Shown: in pieces, positions 19,820-28,457 of the stretch
How the letters are laid out: the number at the start of each line of letters is the position of its first letter
How positions within the stretch are numbered: position 1 is the first letter of the stretch
Origin: Bacteroidales bacterium
Lineage (GTDB): Bacteria > Bacteroidota > Bacteroidia > Bacteroidales > UBA4417
Direction of reading: 5' to 3'
DNA: 64,000 nt
NCBI GenBank assembly: GCA_016707785.1
Contig: JADJGZ010000060.1
Location: forward strand, 89,992-153,991
Notes under the pieces: generated by a model
What the model saw: the letters and a program-made list of their open reading frames with translations, nothing else
Told to the model about the DNA's origin: nothing
The model's database searches: none
Translations under genes and position numbers: made by a program

Positions 19820-21349
19820 TTGAGTGAAAGTCAGCGCGTTGGCAGGATCGGCTCGTTCAGCATTGATATCATTAATGATATATGGAGTTCTTCCGAAGTA
19901 TTGGATGAAATCCTTGGAATTGATGCACAAACCCCTAAAACTTTGCGCTCATGGCTTGATTTCACTCATCCCGATCATAAAGATGAGATACAAAACTATC
20001 TGATTGAAGAAGTACTTGGAAAAAGATCTGAATTCAATAAAGAGTATAAAATAATCAGGGTAAATGATGGAGTTGAACGATGGGTATGGGGAAAAGGAGA
20101 GCTAACCTTTGACGAATCCGGTGAAGCTACCAAAATGATTGGCACCTTACTGGATATTACAGAGCGGAAGATGGTGGAAGAAGCCCTCATAGGAGCTAAG
20201 AATAAGGCAGAAGAAAATGACCGCCTGAAAACAGCCTTCCTGAACAATATTTCACATGAAATCCGGACTCCTATGAATGCCATTATCGGGTTCTCCGGAT
20301 TCCTGAATGATCCTACACTATCAGAAGATAAGCGGAAATATTTCACAGAAATTATCTGTAACGCAAGCAATCACCTGCTTTCCATTATAACTGATATTAT
20401 TAATATTGCTACTATAGAAGCTGGCCAGGAGACCATAAAGACCAGCAAGGTCAATATTAACCAGATGCTGAGGAATCTGGAGAACCAGTTCGAAATTAAG
20501 GCAGTCAGTCAGAATTTGAAACTGAATTGTCAAACACCTTTACCAGATTCTGACATTAATCTGGAGACAGATGAAACGAAACTGATACAGGTTATGTCAA
20601 ACCTCATTGGGAATGCAATGAAATTCACTAAGAATGGTCATGTTTCCTTTGGATATACACTTAAGGATCACAGCATTGAATTCTTCGTGGAAGATTCCGG
20701 AATTGGAATTCCCTCCCATATGCATACTGAAATATTTGACCGTTTCAGACAAGCTGACAGTACTATTGCACGGCAATTTGGAGGCACTGGACTTGGCCTT
20801 TCTATCTCAAAAGCTTATGTTGAGTTATTAGGAGGTAAGATCTGGCTAAAATCAGCTCCCGGTCAAGGTTCTATTTTCTATTTTACCCTTCCTTTTGAAT
20901 TGGCTAGAAACGGCCATCATAAAGAGACACAAAAAGAAAATGATAATTTTCTTAATTTTGAAGCACCTAAGAATTTATTGATCGCTGAAGATGAAGACTT
21001 GAATTTCATGCTATTGGATCAGCTTCTAGCCAACCAGAATTTTAACCTTATCAGGGTAATGAATGGGGCTGAAGCGGTTCATGCATGTAAATCCAACCCG
21101 GACATTGACCTGGTTTTAATGGATGTAAAAATGCCTGTTATGGATGGTTATGAAGCCTCCAGGATAATTAAGCAGCAATTTCCCCATTTACCAATTATAA
21201 TGCAAACAGCTTATGCGCGGGAATCTGATAAGCTGAAAGCCTTCGAATGCGGATGTGATGGATATATAGCAAAGCCCATTATCATCAATGAATTCATGGA
21301 CCTTCTAAAATCTCACCTGAAACAAGAAGAAACCTCCCTGATAAAATGA
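19820..21349 (+). CDS. Hybrid histidine kinase, C-terminal part (PAS-HisKA-HATPase-REC)
   Basis: 509 residues as read from a TTG, but the frame is open further upstream (S-P-Y-K-A-E-V-S-R-N-V-T-D-R-R-K), which shows it continues the gene starting at 16926. Order: PAS (about 10-115), HisKA with FLNNISHEIRTPMNAIIGF (phospho-His about residue 148), HATPase with NLIGNAMKFT (N box), DSGIGIP and GGTGLGLSI (G boxes), and a receiver with IAEDEDLN, LMDVKMPVMDGYEAS and the K of IAKPI. Between 19602 and 19760 the frame changes several times. The stop overlaps the next start (ATGA) with the fucosidase. Confidence 0.88.
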   Translation: MSESQRVGRIGSFSIDIINDIWSSSEVLDEILGIDAQTPKTLRSWLDFTHPDHKDEIQNYLIEEVLGKRSEFNKEYKIIRVNDGVERWVWGKGELTFDESGEATKMIGTLLDITERKMVEEALIGAKNKAEENDRLKTAFLNNISHEIRTPMNAIIGFSGFLNDPTLSEDKRKYFTEIICNASNHLLSIITDIINIATIEAGQETIKTSKVNINQMLRNLENQFEIKAVSQNLKLNCQTPLPDSDINLETDETKLIQVMSNLIGNAMKFTKNGHVSFGYTLKDHSIEFFVEDSGIGIPSHMHTEIFDRFRQADSTIARQFGGTGLGLSISKAYVELLGGKIWLKSAPGQGSIFYFTLPFELARNGHHKETQKENDNFLNFEAPKNLLIAEDEDLNFMLLDQLLANQNFNLIRVMNGAEAVHACKSNPDIDLVLMDVKMPVMDGYEASRIIKQQFPHLPIIMQTAYARESDKLKAFECGCDGYIAKPIIINEFMDLLKSHLKQEETSLIK

Positions 21350-22662
21350 AAACCTGCTCTTTCCTGATTCTGATCATCTTCTTCCCACTAATTATTTTAG
21401 GACAAGAAACAGAAGCAGAAAAAGAGGCCAGGATGAAATGGTTCGCCGAAGCACGATTAGGTGTATTCATACATTGGGGTATATATTCCGTGAAAGGAGT
21501 GGATGAATCCTGGTCCTTCTATAATCGCTACCTCCCCTATGAGGAATACATGAAGCAGACCAAAGGATTCACTGCTTCTAAATATGACCCTGAATCCTGG
21601 GCTTCCCTCATTAAGGAAAGCGGTGCCAGGTATGCGGTTCTTACGACAAAACATCATGACGGGGGTGGCTCTTTTCGACACTAAACAAAGTGATCTGAAT
21701 GTCATTAAGAAAACACCTGCCGCTAAAGACCTGGTGAAACCTTTCTGTGATGCCCTTCGTAAACAGGGAATCAAAAATGGTCTGTATTTTTCCATGCTCG
21801 ACTGGTCACATCCTGATTACCCCAAGTTCCTGAATAACCAGTCGAGATACGAAAATGACCCGATTCGCTGGAATCGTTTTTTGGAATTCAGGAAAAATCA
21901 AATTCATGAATTGGCTGCTTATAAACCCGACCTGCTTTGGTTTGATGGCGACTGGGATTATAATGCCGATGAATGGAAATCGAAGGAAATGAGAAACCTC
22001 ATTAATGAATGGATGCCCGGAGTAATTGTGAATTCCAGGATTAATGGGTATGGCGACTATGCAACACCTGAGCAGGGAGTGCCGCTTACATCCCCAAATG
22101 AACCCTATTGGGAATTGTGCATGACCATGAATGATTCCTGGGGATTTCAACCCAATGATAAGAATTACAAATCCTCCAACCAGGTGATCCGGATCTTTAC
22201 AGATTGTATCAGCATGGGTGGAAACCTGCTACTCGATATTGGTCCGAAACCTGATGGAACTATTCCCTCCGAACAGGTAGCCATTCTCAAAGCACTTGGC
22301 AGATGGACAAAGAAACATGCTGAAGCTATTTACGGAACACAGGCGGGAATACCGAAAGATTATTTCTATGGCCCGACTGCTTTATCCAAAGACAGTACAA
22401 CACTCTATTTATTTATCACTAATAAACCTAATGGCCCCTGATGATAAAGGGCCTGAAAAACCCGGTCAACAGGGTGTGGGTTGTGGGGAATGGCACCAAA
22501 CTGAAGACAGAAGTGATGATGAAGAGCTATTGGAGCGAGGTGCCTGGTATTTTATATATTGATCTTCCTGAAGAATCCCTGGATGAAGAAGTAACAGTAG
22601 TCGCAGTTCTTCTGAAAGGAAAATTGACCTCTCACAACCTCCAGGTAATTTTACCTGGATGA
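21346..22662 (+). pseudogene. GH29 alpha-L-fucosidase with two homopolymer frameshifts
   Basis: The gene reads in three consecutive frames: 21346-21684, about 21665-22441 and 22441-22662. Part one has a signal peptide (FLILIIFFPLIILGQ) and the GH29 N-terminus (WFAEARLGVFIHWGIYSV, LTTKHHDG). The first shift is one extra G in a run of five G at 21661-21665; without it the text continues GVALFDTKQSDLNV. Part two has the catalytic region (PDLLWFDGDWDYNADEW, presumed nucleophile Asp in WFDGDW) and GGNLLLDIGPKPDG. The second shift is one missing C at about 22437. Restored length is about 438 residues, normal for a periplasmic fucosidase. Sequencing error is plausible. Confidence 0.85.
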
Positions 22663-22771
22663 GTCTTTCAATCTTAATTCCGGATTTTATCATCTTTTAA
22701 CAGACTGGCTGCTAACAAAGGAGCTATAGACATGTTGAATATTCAGATACAATTTTCAAACAACATTTAGA

Positions 22772-23551
22772 ATGAAAAAACTTGCATTAGTAACCGGTGC
22801 TTCTGGAGGAATAGGGTATGAACTTGCCTGTATCCTGGCTGAGAATAATTACGACTTGATTTTGGTCGCCCGAAGCCTCCAGAAACTCGAAGAAATAAAA
22901 TTACAGCTGGAGACAAAGCATAAAATCAGCTGCCTTGTTATTGAGGCGGATCTTTCAAATATTGAAGAAGCAATGATGGTTGTTAAAACGACCTTAGGAA
23001 AGAACCTTACTATTGATATATTGATTAACAATGCAGGGTTTGGTGATTTTGGTCTATTCACTCAAACAGATTGGGAGAAGGAATTACAGATGATTAATCT
23101 GAATATGACCGCTCTCACTTATTTATCTAAAGAATTTGCCAAATCTATGTCGTTGAGAAGGACTGGTAGAATTATGAATGTGGCTTCAACCGCCTCCTTT
23201 TTCCCAGGTCCGCTTATGGCAGTGTATTATGCAACAAAAGCATATGTACTTTCATTCTCCGAAGCCTTATCAAATGAATTAAAGGGATCGGGGATCACAG
23301 TAACAGCACTTTGTCCGGGCCCTACAGCGTCCGGATTCCAGGCAACGGCTGATATAACTGAATCGAAACTCGTTAAAGGGAAGAAACTGCCCACATCAAA
23401 AGAAGTCGCTGAGTATGGATACCAGGCGATGATGAGTGGAAGGACTGTTGCCATTCATGGCTGGATGAATAAATTAATGGTGTTTTCCGGTCGCATCATG
23501 CCCCGATCACTGGTCCCTGCAATGGTGAGGTGGGCATCAGAAAAGGCCTAA
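22772..23551 (+). CDS. Short-chain dehydrogenase/reductase
   Basis: 259 residues, normal for a classical SDR. The NAD(P)-binding TGASGGIG motif is at about residues 8-15, followed by LINNAGFGDFG, the catalytic Ser in MNVASTASF, and the YATKAY motif (Tyr and Lys of the active site) at about residue 153. An Arg after strand two (LILVARSLQKL) suggests preference for NADP(H). The substrate is unknown. It is a monocistronic-looking gene 110 nt after the fucosidase. Confidence 0.9.
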   Translation: MKKLALVTGASGGIGYELACILAENNYDLILVARSLQKLEEIKLQLETKHKISCLVIEADLSNIEEAMMVVKTTLGKNLTIDILINNAGFGDFGLFTQTDWEKELQMINLNMTALTYLSKEFAKSMSLRRTGRIMNVASTASFFPGPLMAVYYATKAYVLSFSEALSNELKGSGITVTALCPGPTASGFQATADITESKLVKGKKLPTSKEVAEYGYQAMMSGRTVAIHGWMNKLMVFSGRIMPRSLVPAMVRWASEKA

Positions 23552-23586
23552 TCTACTGAACTTCTTTCGCCTGTTAAACAAAAGAG

Positions 23587-23594
23587 TACTTTTG
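23587..23594 (+). promoter_or_regulatory. Candidate -7 promoter element (TAnnTTTG) for the CvfB-like gene
   Basis: TACTTTTG matches the Bacteroidetes -7 consensus and ends 19 nt before the ATG at 23614, leaving a short leader. The -33 box is not clear. Confidence 0.45.
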
Positions 23595-23613
23595 CAGTAC
23601 TTTCTACAGGATT

Positions 23614-24462
23614 ATGACACAAATAGGGAAATACAATACACTGAAGGTACTTCGCAAGGTAGAATTCGGTTTTTATCTGGATGGCCAGCCTGAAGGCGAT
23701 ATTCTTTTACCACTCAGATACGCTCCGGAAAATCTGAAGATTGGGCAGGAAATAGAAGTCTTCATTTACCTTGATTCAGAGGACCGCCTCATCGCTACAA
23801 CTGAACAACCTTATGCCACGGTTGGTCAATTTGCCTATCTGAATGTGGCCTCTGTAAATCCGATTGGAGCCTTCCTTGATTGGGGGCTTCCGAAAGATCT
23901 GTTAGTACCCTTTCGGGAGCAGAAACAACCCATGGAAGAAGGTAAGTCGTATGTGGTCTTTATTTATATTGATGCAGAAACTGACAGGATAGCAGCTTCA
24001 GCAAAACTGGGACAATTTCTGAACCATGAACCCATAAATTACCTCCCCGGAGATGAAGTTGAAATAATGATTACTGCAATATCAGAACTTGGATACAAGG
24101 CAGTAATTTTTAACAGGCATGAGGGAATATTATATAAAAATGAGGTCTTTCAAACCCTCAGAAAAGGTCAGGAACTGAAAGCTTTTATTCATAAGATCAG
24201 GCCTGATGGTAAAATTGACCTTCGGCTGCATAAGGAAGGTTATGATAAAATTGATGGTATGTCGAAAGTGCTCCTCACCGCTTTGGAAGAGCAGGAAGGC
24301 TTCCTGCCATTAACTGACAAAAGCCCTGCTGAGGATATTTATAAAGCATTAGGAATGAGCAAGAAAAGCTTCAAACAAGCAATAGGTGCACTTTATAAAA
24401 TGAAGATGATCAGTATCGGTAACAACGGAATCAGTAAAATTGAACCCTCAACGGAAAGTTAA
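23614..24462 (+). CDS. CvfB-like S1 RNA-binding protein
   Basis: 282 residues. Matches the CvfB/YitL architecture: repeated S1-type OB folds (EFGFYLDGQPEGDILLPL at about 17-34; VASVNPIGAFLDWGLPKDLL at about 84-103; VEIMITAISELGYKAVI; KAFIHKIRPDGKIDL) and a C-terminal winged-helix region (DIYKALGMSKKSFKQAIGAL). The family binds RNA and affects virulence-factor expression in Firmicutes; its Bacteroidetes role is not defined. It converges with the rhodanese gene at 24487, with 24 nt between the two stops. Confidence 0.88.
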   Translation: MTQIGKYNTLKVLRKVEFGFYLDGQPEGDILLPLRYAPENLKIGQEIEVFIYLDSEDRLIATTEQPYATVGQFAYLNVASVNPIGAFLDWGLPKDLLVPFREQKQPMEEGKSYVVFIYIDAETDRIAASAKLGQFLNHEPINYLPGDEVEIMITAISELGYKAVIFNRHEGILYKNEVFQTLRKGQELKAFIHKIRPDGKIDLRLHKEGYDKIDGMSKVLLTALEEQEGFLPLTDKSPAEDIYKALGMSKKSFKQAIGALYKMKMISIGNNGISKIEPSTES

Positions 24463-24486
24463 ATTTCTGAATAATAAGACCAGGGT

Positions 24487-25140
24487 CTAGCAGCCACCGC
24501 CACCTGATTCCTCCTTTTTAACCGGGATTACTTTTTCCTTCTCTGCTTTTGGTTTACCAGCTACCGGTAAAGAAACCAATGTTGTTTTTTTGCGCAGAGC
24601 CGAGGTATCTATGATTGACCTCTCTACCCAGACCAAGTGTTTAGTAAGGCTTGTAAGAGAATCGTTAAGAGGTAGTAATTTGTATAGCTGATAACCTCCC
24701 TGCAATATTTTAACATTCTTCACTCCTACCTGTTTTAATAATAACCAGGGGCCATTAGCCTGAAGCTGGTCATCTCCGTATAAAATGGCTTCCTGTCCTT
24801 TTGAAGATAATTCGTCAAAGAAAGAAAGGGCGTTTTTATCCAACAGGTTCATCACAGGAATATTAACTGACTCCTTTATATGCCCTTTACTATATTCTTC
24901 GAACGAACGAATATCGACCATAACCAGGGTACCTTTCTTTTGCTCCAACAATGCATCCAATTCAACCGGTGATATAAGCTGGCTGCTATCTTTCAATAAG
25001 CCGGCCAGGTTATCTTTTGTCATTTTGTAAGTAACCGAAGGACGATTGGATATAGCAATAATCAGGATGATAATGATTACTACAACCAGGGCTGACAGGA
25101 AAAGAGCATTTTTCTTGATAAACTTTTTCATTTTCTGCAA
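24487..25140 (-). CDS. Membrane-anchored rhodanese-like protein lacking active-site Cys, with GGGGC tail
   Basis: 217 residues. A Lys-rich start and one hydrophobic helix (ALFLSALVVVIIIILIIAIS) anchor it with the rest probably periplasmic. A rhodanese fold follows (VDIRSFEEYSKGHIKESVNI, then AILYGDDQLQANGPWLLLK and ILQGGYQLYK). At the position of the catalytic Cys loop the sequence reads YGDDQL, so the usual sulfurtransferase Cys is absent. The protein ends with a flexible Lys/Glu-rich linker and the residues SGGGGC, its Cys being the last residue. It is the last gene of the sulfur operon that starts at 30697. An ATG three codons later is an alternative start. Confidence 0.8.
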   Translation of the reverse strand: MQKMKKFIKKNALFLSALVVVIIIILIIAISNRPSVTYKMTKDNLAGLLKDSSQLISPVELDALLEQKKGTLVMVDIRSFEEYSKGHIKESVNIPVMNLLDKNALSFFDELSSKGQEAILYGDDQLQANGPWLLLKQVGVKNVKILQGGYQLYKLLPLNDSLTSLTKHLVWVERSIIDTSALRKKTTLVSLPVAGKPKAEKEKVIPVKKEESGGGGC

Positions 25141-25216
25141 ATTTTGAATAGCTATTATGGGGCAGACAAATTGTTGCTTGATGATTCAATGTTAAAAGCG
25201 GAAGTTCAGAAATATT

Positions 25217-25768
25217 TTAACAACCACCTCCTGATGCTGGTGCACCAATGAAATATTGGCGGGCAGCAAGGCGGAAAGTGTACAAGTCGTTCTCTTTTGA
25301 TGAAGCAGTAACTGATGGCTCAACTCCTTTGATAATGGTCTCGAACCAATGATTTAAGCCTCCCTCCATTACGAAAACCCGGGGCACCTGAAGTCTTGTA
25401 GAAATTTGCCAGGCCAGGTCTGCTTCAATGCTGCCATTACTATAAAAAACTTTGTCTTTAGCTTTCTCAGTTACAATATCCTTCCACTGTGGGCTTAAGA
25501 ACGAGTCGATTGGAATATTGACAGCTCCCGGCAATGCAAACACTCTGAATTCAGAAGCCGGCCTTACATCAATTAATTGAAGGGTAGGGTCAGCTTCAAT
25601 AATCCTTTCTGTAATCAAATCAGTAGAGAGGAACCTGGCATGATCGTTCACTGAGATCAGCATTTTAGTGGGATCTGTTTCTTTGGATCCGCCTTTCTCC
25701 GGCAGGATCAGCAGTCCGAATGCAGCCACTATCACCAGGATAGCAAGTATAGTATATCGTCTGTCCAT
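25217..25768 (-). CDS. Second membrane-anchored rhodanese-like protein without active-site Cys, with GGGC tail
   Basis: 183 residues. The N-terminal helix YTILAILVIVAAFGLLILP anchors it; the rhodanese domain covers about residues 45-155 (LIDVRPASEFRVFALPGAVN, VFVMEGGLNHWF). The active-site loop reads FYSNGSIEADLAW, with Ser where Cys is expected. The C-terminus is PASGGGC, again with Cys as the final residue, as in the neighbouring paralogue. It lies 11 nt downstream of the second YeeE/YedE gene, so it belongs to the reductase operon. Presumed periplasmic sulfur handling; catalytic activity of the classic type is unlikely. Confidence 0.82.
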   Translation of the reverse strand: MDRRYTILAILVIVAAFGLLILPEKGGSKETDPTKMLISVNDHARFLSTDLITERIIEADPTLQLIDVRPASEFRVFALPGAVNIPIDSFLSPQWKDIVTEKAKDKVFYSNGSIEADLAWQISTRLQVPRVFVMEGGLNHWFETIIKGVEPSVTASSKENDLYTFRLAARQYFIGAPASGGGC

Positions 25769-25779
25769 TTCGTCTGATA

Positions 25780-26373
25780 TTAATATTCTACTTTTTTAAT
25801 TCTGCGCTCAAGCCATGTCGCTCCGAAGAACATTCCAACAGCCATCACTACGAGCAGGAAGGCGAATAAAGCCTTAGAAATTCCTAATGAATCAGTAATT
25901 AACACATTTCCAAGGTTTCCGCTATTATACATATTTTCGAAGAGTGGAAATGCTTCCGAAAAAAGGAATACCCCGATAAACATACCGGCTGTAAAGGTTA
26001 ATGCATCCAGTTTTCCAATTGCCAGCCCGCAGAAACTGGTTCCCGGGCAATAACCTCCCATTGAAAATCCGATTCCCATAATAATCCCTCCAACAATAGC
26101 AGAAGTTACAAAAGTGGGTTGTATATACAGCATGGAGAAATCGACCCAGCCCAGGTAAGAAAAATACAGCAGGCCAAGCATTGCTGTGATGGCGGCTGTA
26201 AAGAAAACTTTCACAACCACAAAGTCGTATCCGAAAAAAGTGCCGATAATTTTCCGTGAGGATGAAAAACCGGAAGCTTCGAGTGTAAATCCAAAACCCA
26301 TTCCGAGGAGCAGGGCAAATACATTATCCCAGGCTTGTGGGATAACGTCCATTGGTATAAGAGGTCCTACCAT
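25780..26373 (-). CDS. YeeE/YedE family sulfur-transport protein
   Basis: 197 residues from the ATG at 26373; an upstream in-frame start at 26442 would overlap the previous gene by 50 nt and adds non-conserved residues. Five to six membrane helices with the YeeE/YedE signature GMGFGFTLEASGFSSSRKI near the start and MGIGFSMGGYCPGTSFCGL in the middle. The Cys in the second motif corresponds to the residues that line the thiosulfate path in YeeE. The family imports thiosulfate or other small sulfur compounds across the inner membrane. Together with the gene at 26393 it probably makes a two-half transporter. Confidence 0.88.
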   Translation of the reverse strand: MVGPLIPMDVIPQAWDNVFALLLGMGFGFTLEASGFSSSRKIIGTFFGYDFVVVKVFFTAAITAMLGLLYFSYLGWVDFSMLYIQPTFVTSAIVGGIIMGIGFSMGGYCPGTSFCGLAIGKLDALTFTAGMFIGVFLFSEAFPLFENMYNSGNLGNVLITDSLGISKALFAFLLVVMAVGMFFGATWLERRIKKVEY

Positions 26374-26392
26374 AGCTACAATCTTTAAAGGG

Positions 26393-26926
26393 TTAAATCC
26401 AGTTCTTTTTAAATACCCAGGCAAACACAAATGCCGTCCCAAAAATGGCCATCATCGTGATAAAACCGCCTAAGGCCAATACTGCCATTCCACTTAGCGC
26501 TGCTCCACTTGTGCATCCTTTGGCAAGCTGTGACCCAATTCCAAAGAGAATACCCCCGGAAAGAGCAAAGATGAGCCTTCTCCTGGAAGTAATCTTCGGA
26601 GAGTGCTCCACCTTAAATTTCAGGCGATTGAATAACAGTCCGGAAAGGAAAGCTCCTGCAAGCACACCTATGACTTCGAACACCAGCCAGGTATTCATAG
26701 GATGTTTATCATCGCTGAGAAATTTTCCATAATAGGAAGAGCTTTCAGCATGTGCAGGAGCAACAGCACTCACTGCTTCAACAACAGTACTCTTAACTGC
26801 ACCGCTTGCCCCAAGGCCTCTGCCGGTAATATAGAAGGTTGCCATCAGCACCAGACCCAGAAAGACGCCTCCCAGGTAGGGATTCAGGTAAAAAGTGCCC
26901 GATTGATTTGATTTTTTCATATCCAT
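26393..26926 (-). CDS. YeeE/YedE family sulfur-transport protein (first half)
   Basis: 177 residues with four to five membrane helices. The key motif is GIGSQLAKGCTSGAALSGMA (the conserved Cys in GCTSG) near residue 125. A non-membrane loop at about 45-70 follows the first helix. Half-size YeeE/YedE proteins occur in adjacent pairs, as here (20 nt between the two genes), and are thought to assemble into a channel for thiosulfate or sulfide-derived sulfur. It lies 26 nt downstream of the PsrC-like gene, which places sulfur import and reduction in one transcript. Confidence 0.88.
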   Translation of the reverse strand: MDMKKSNQSGTFYLNPYLGGVFLGLVLMATFYITGRGLGASGAVKSTVVEAVSAVAPAHAESSSYYGKFLSDDKHPMNTWLVFEVIGVLAGAFLSGLLFNRLKFKVEHSPKITSRRRLIFALSGGILFGIGSQLAKGCTSGAALSGMAVLALGGFITMMAIFGTAFVFAWVFKKNWI

Positions 26927-26952
26927 GTGAATTAATCTTTTACTTAACCATA

Positions 26953-27894
26953 TCAGTAAAGATACCTTGTAATTTGCCCTGCTTCAACCATGATGAAGCG
27001 GAAAATGAGTCCACCGATAAGAATCAGTATAGCAGGCAATATGATAGGAACTTTGTACCCCAGGAGTTCCAATACTTCAAGAGCAACAGGAAAAAGTAAA
27101 CCCAGGAGAATCACAAATACCCAGAAGGAAGCAGTGAATTCACCGCCAAGGAATAGCTGGGCAGCATTGATCTGTACTTCCGAACCGGCCAGGAATCCCA
27201 TGATCATATGGGTGATAAAAAACAGCTCAATAACGATCAGGAGGATATCCAGTCTGCCAATAATCTTTCTTTCTGCATGGCTTTTACTCAAAAGGATGAT
27301 GGTTGCTGCCCCTGTAGACATCCCCGAAACGAGGAAAAGCGGTCCGAGTAAAGCTGTGTTCCATAAGGGACGGGCATTGAAAGCCGATAGCAGGATGCCG
27401 GTATAGATACCCAATATTACAGCATAAATGACCATAGGCCAGGCAATATATTTCCTGTTTTTAATAGCCCATTTTTCAAACTGCTTAAGGAATTTAAACT
27501 TCCAGTCCCATGCCGGGAACAGTTCCTTCATATAACTACCCACCCAAACAAAAGAGATAGGAGTAATAATCATTAGTACCCAGGCGCCCCAGCCCATAGG
27601 AGATTCAAGCCTGATGGTGGTATAAAGCTGCCAGAAGTACAATTTATGCTTCAGGTCGAGGAATAACATGAAAAGTCCCAGGATCAAAGCAATTGGAACC
27701 AGGAAAGGGGCCCATTTAACAGTGGCTGGCATCTCTTTTTCTTTCCCAAGGATGTAAAAAACACCGGCAAAAAACAGGATTCCTGCTGCAAGACCACCCA
27801 GGAACAGGTAAATGGGAATCTGCCAGTGCCAGATATTCAGGTAAGGATCGATATTGGGAAGATTACGACCACTTACAAATAATTCTTCTCTCAT
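26953..27894 (-). CDS. NrfD/PsrC-like quinone-interacting membrane subunit
   Basis: 313 residues, about eight to nine membrane helices, normal PsrC/NrfD length. Conserved features are WHWQIPIYLFLGGLAAGILF at about residues 23-42 and the following long loops. It is the membrane anchor that exchanges electrons with menaquinone and the ferredoxin-like subunit encoded just upstream. No heme ligands are expected in this family. Gene order A-B-C with the two upstream genes is that of polysulfide, thiosulfate or tetrathionate reductases. The substrate cannot be decided from this subunit. Confidence 0.9.
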   Translation of the reverse strand: MREELFVSGRNLPNIDPYLNIWHWQIPIYLFLGGLAAGILFFAGVFYILGKEKEMPATVKWAPFLVPIALILGLFMLFLDLKHKLYFWQLYTTIRLESPMGWGAWVLMIITPISFVWVGSYMKELFPAWDWKFKFLKQFEKWAIKNRKYIAWPMVIYAVILGIYTGILLSAFNARPLWNTALLGPLFLVSGMSTGAATIILLSKSHAERKIIGRLDILLIVIELFFITHMIMGFLAGSEVQINAAQLFLGGEFTASFWVFVILLGLLFPVALEVLELLGYKVPIILPAILILIGGLIFRFIMVEAGQITRYLY

Positions 27895-27923
27895 AGCTTG
27901 TAATATTAAGAGGTTATCAGCTA

Positions 27924-28457
27924 TTAAACCAGGTAGTAAATTTGTGGCTTTGTTCCGGCTTCAGGGGCCAATGCTTTGAATTTGCGGTTTTTCAGCACAT
28001 TGACGATCTCACTGTTGGGATCGTCGAGGTCGCCGAAATACATACAATGCGTGGGACAAACACTCACGCAGGCTGGATCCTCTCCTCTTCTCACCCTGTG
28101 TAGGCAGAATGTGCATTTATCAACGTATCCATCCGGATGGGAATACCTTGCTTCATAAGGACAGGATTGGATACAGGCGCCACAACCAATACACTTATGA
28201 TGCGTCACTGTTACGATTCCACCTTCTTCAAAATGACTTGCCCCGGTTGGACAGCACCTTACACATGGCGCATTGTCGCAATGATTGCAGCGCTCTGATC
28301 GCAGTTCAATGCTAACATTTGGATAAGTACCATCAACAGTTTCGCTTACCCAATCGCGGCAATATCCGATCGGAACATTATTTTCAGTCTGACAGGCAAC
28401 CACGCAGTCGCTGCAACCCACGCATTTGCGGGTATCTATTGCCATGGCATATCTCAT
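27924..28457 (-). CDS. PsrB-like 4Fe-4S ferredoxin subunit
   Basis: 177 residues with four Cys clusters of the DMSO-reductase beta-subunit type: CVGCSDCVVAC, CNHCDNAPCVRCC, CIGCGACIQSCP and CTFCLHRV...CVSVC. This arrangement binds four 4Fe-4S centres that pass electrons between the membrane subunit and the molybdopterin subunit. It has no signal peptide of its own and would be exported with the Tat-borne catalytic subunit. The start overlaps the stop of the catalytic subunit by 4 nt. Confidence 0.93.
   Translation of the reverse strand: MRYAMAIDTRKCVGCSDCVVACQTENNVPIGYCRDWVSETVDGTYPNVSIELRSERCNHCDNAPCVRCCPTGASHFEEGGIVTVTHHKCIGCGACIQSCPYEARYSHPDGYVDKCTFCLHRVRRGEDPACVSVCPTHCMYFGDLDDPNSEIVNVLKNRKFKALAPEAGTKPQIYYLV

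Noticed and set aside
21661..22441. Programmed ribosomal frameshifting in the fucosidase
   Set aside because: No slippery heptamer with a downstream structure, two independent shifts at plain homopolymers, and the enzyme family needs none.
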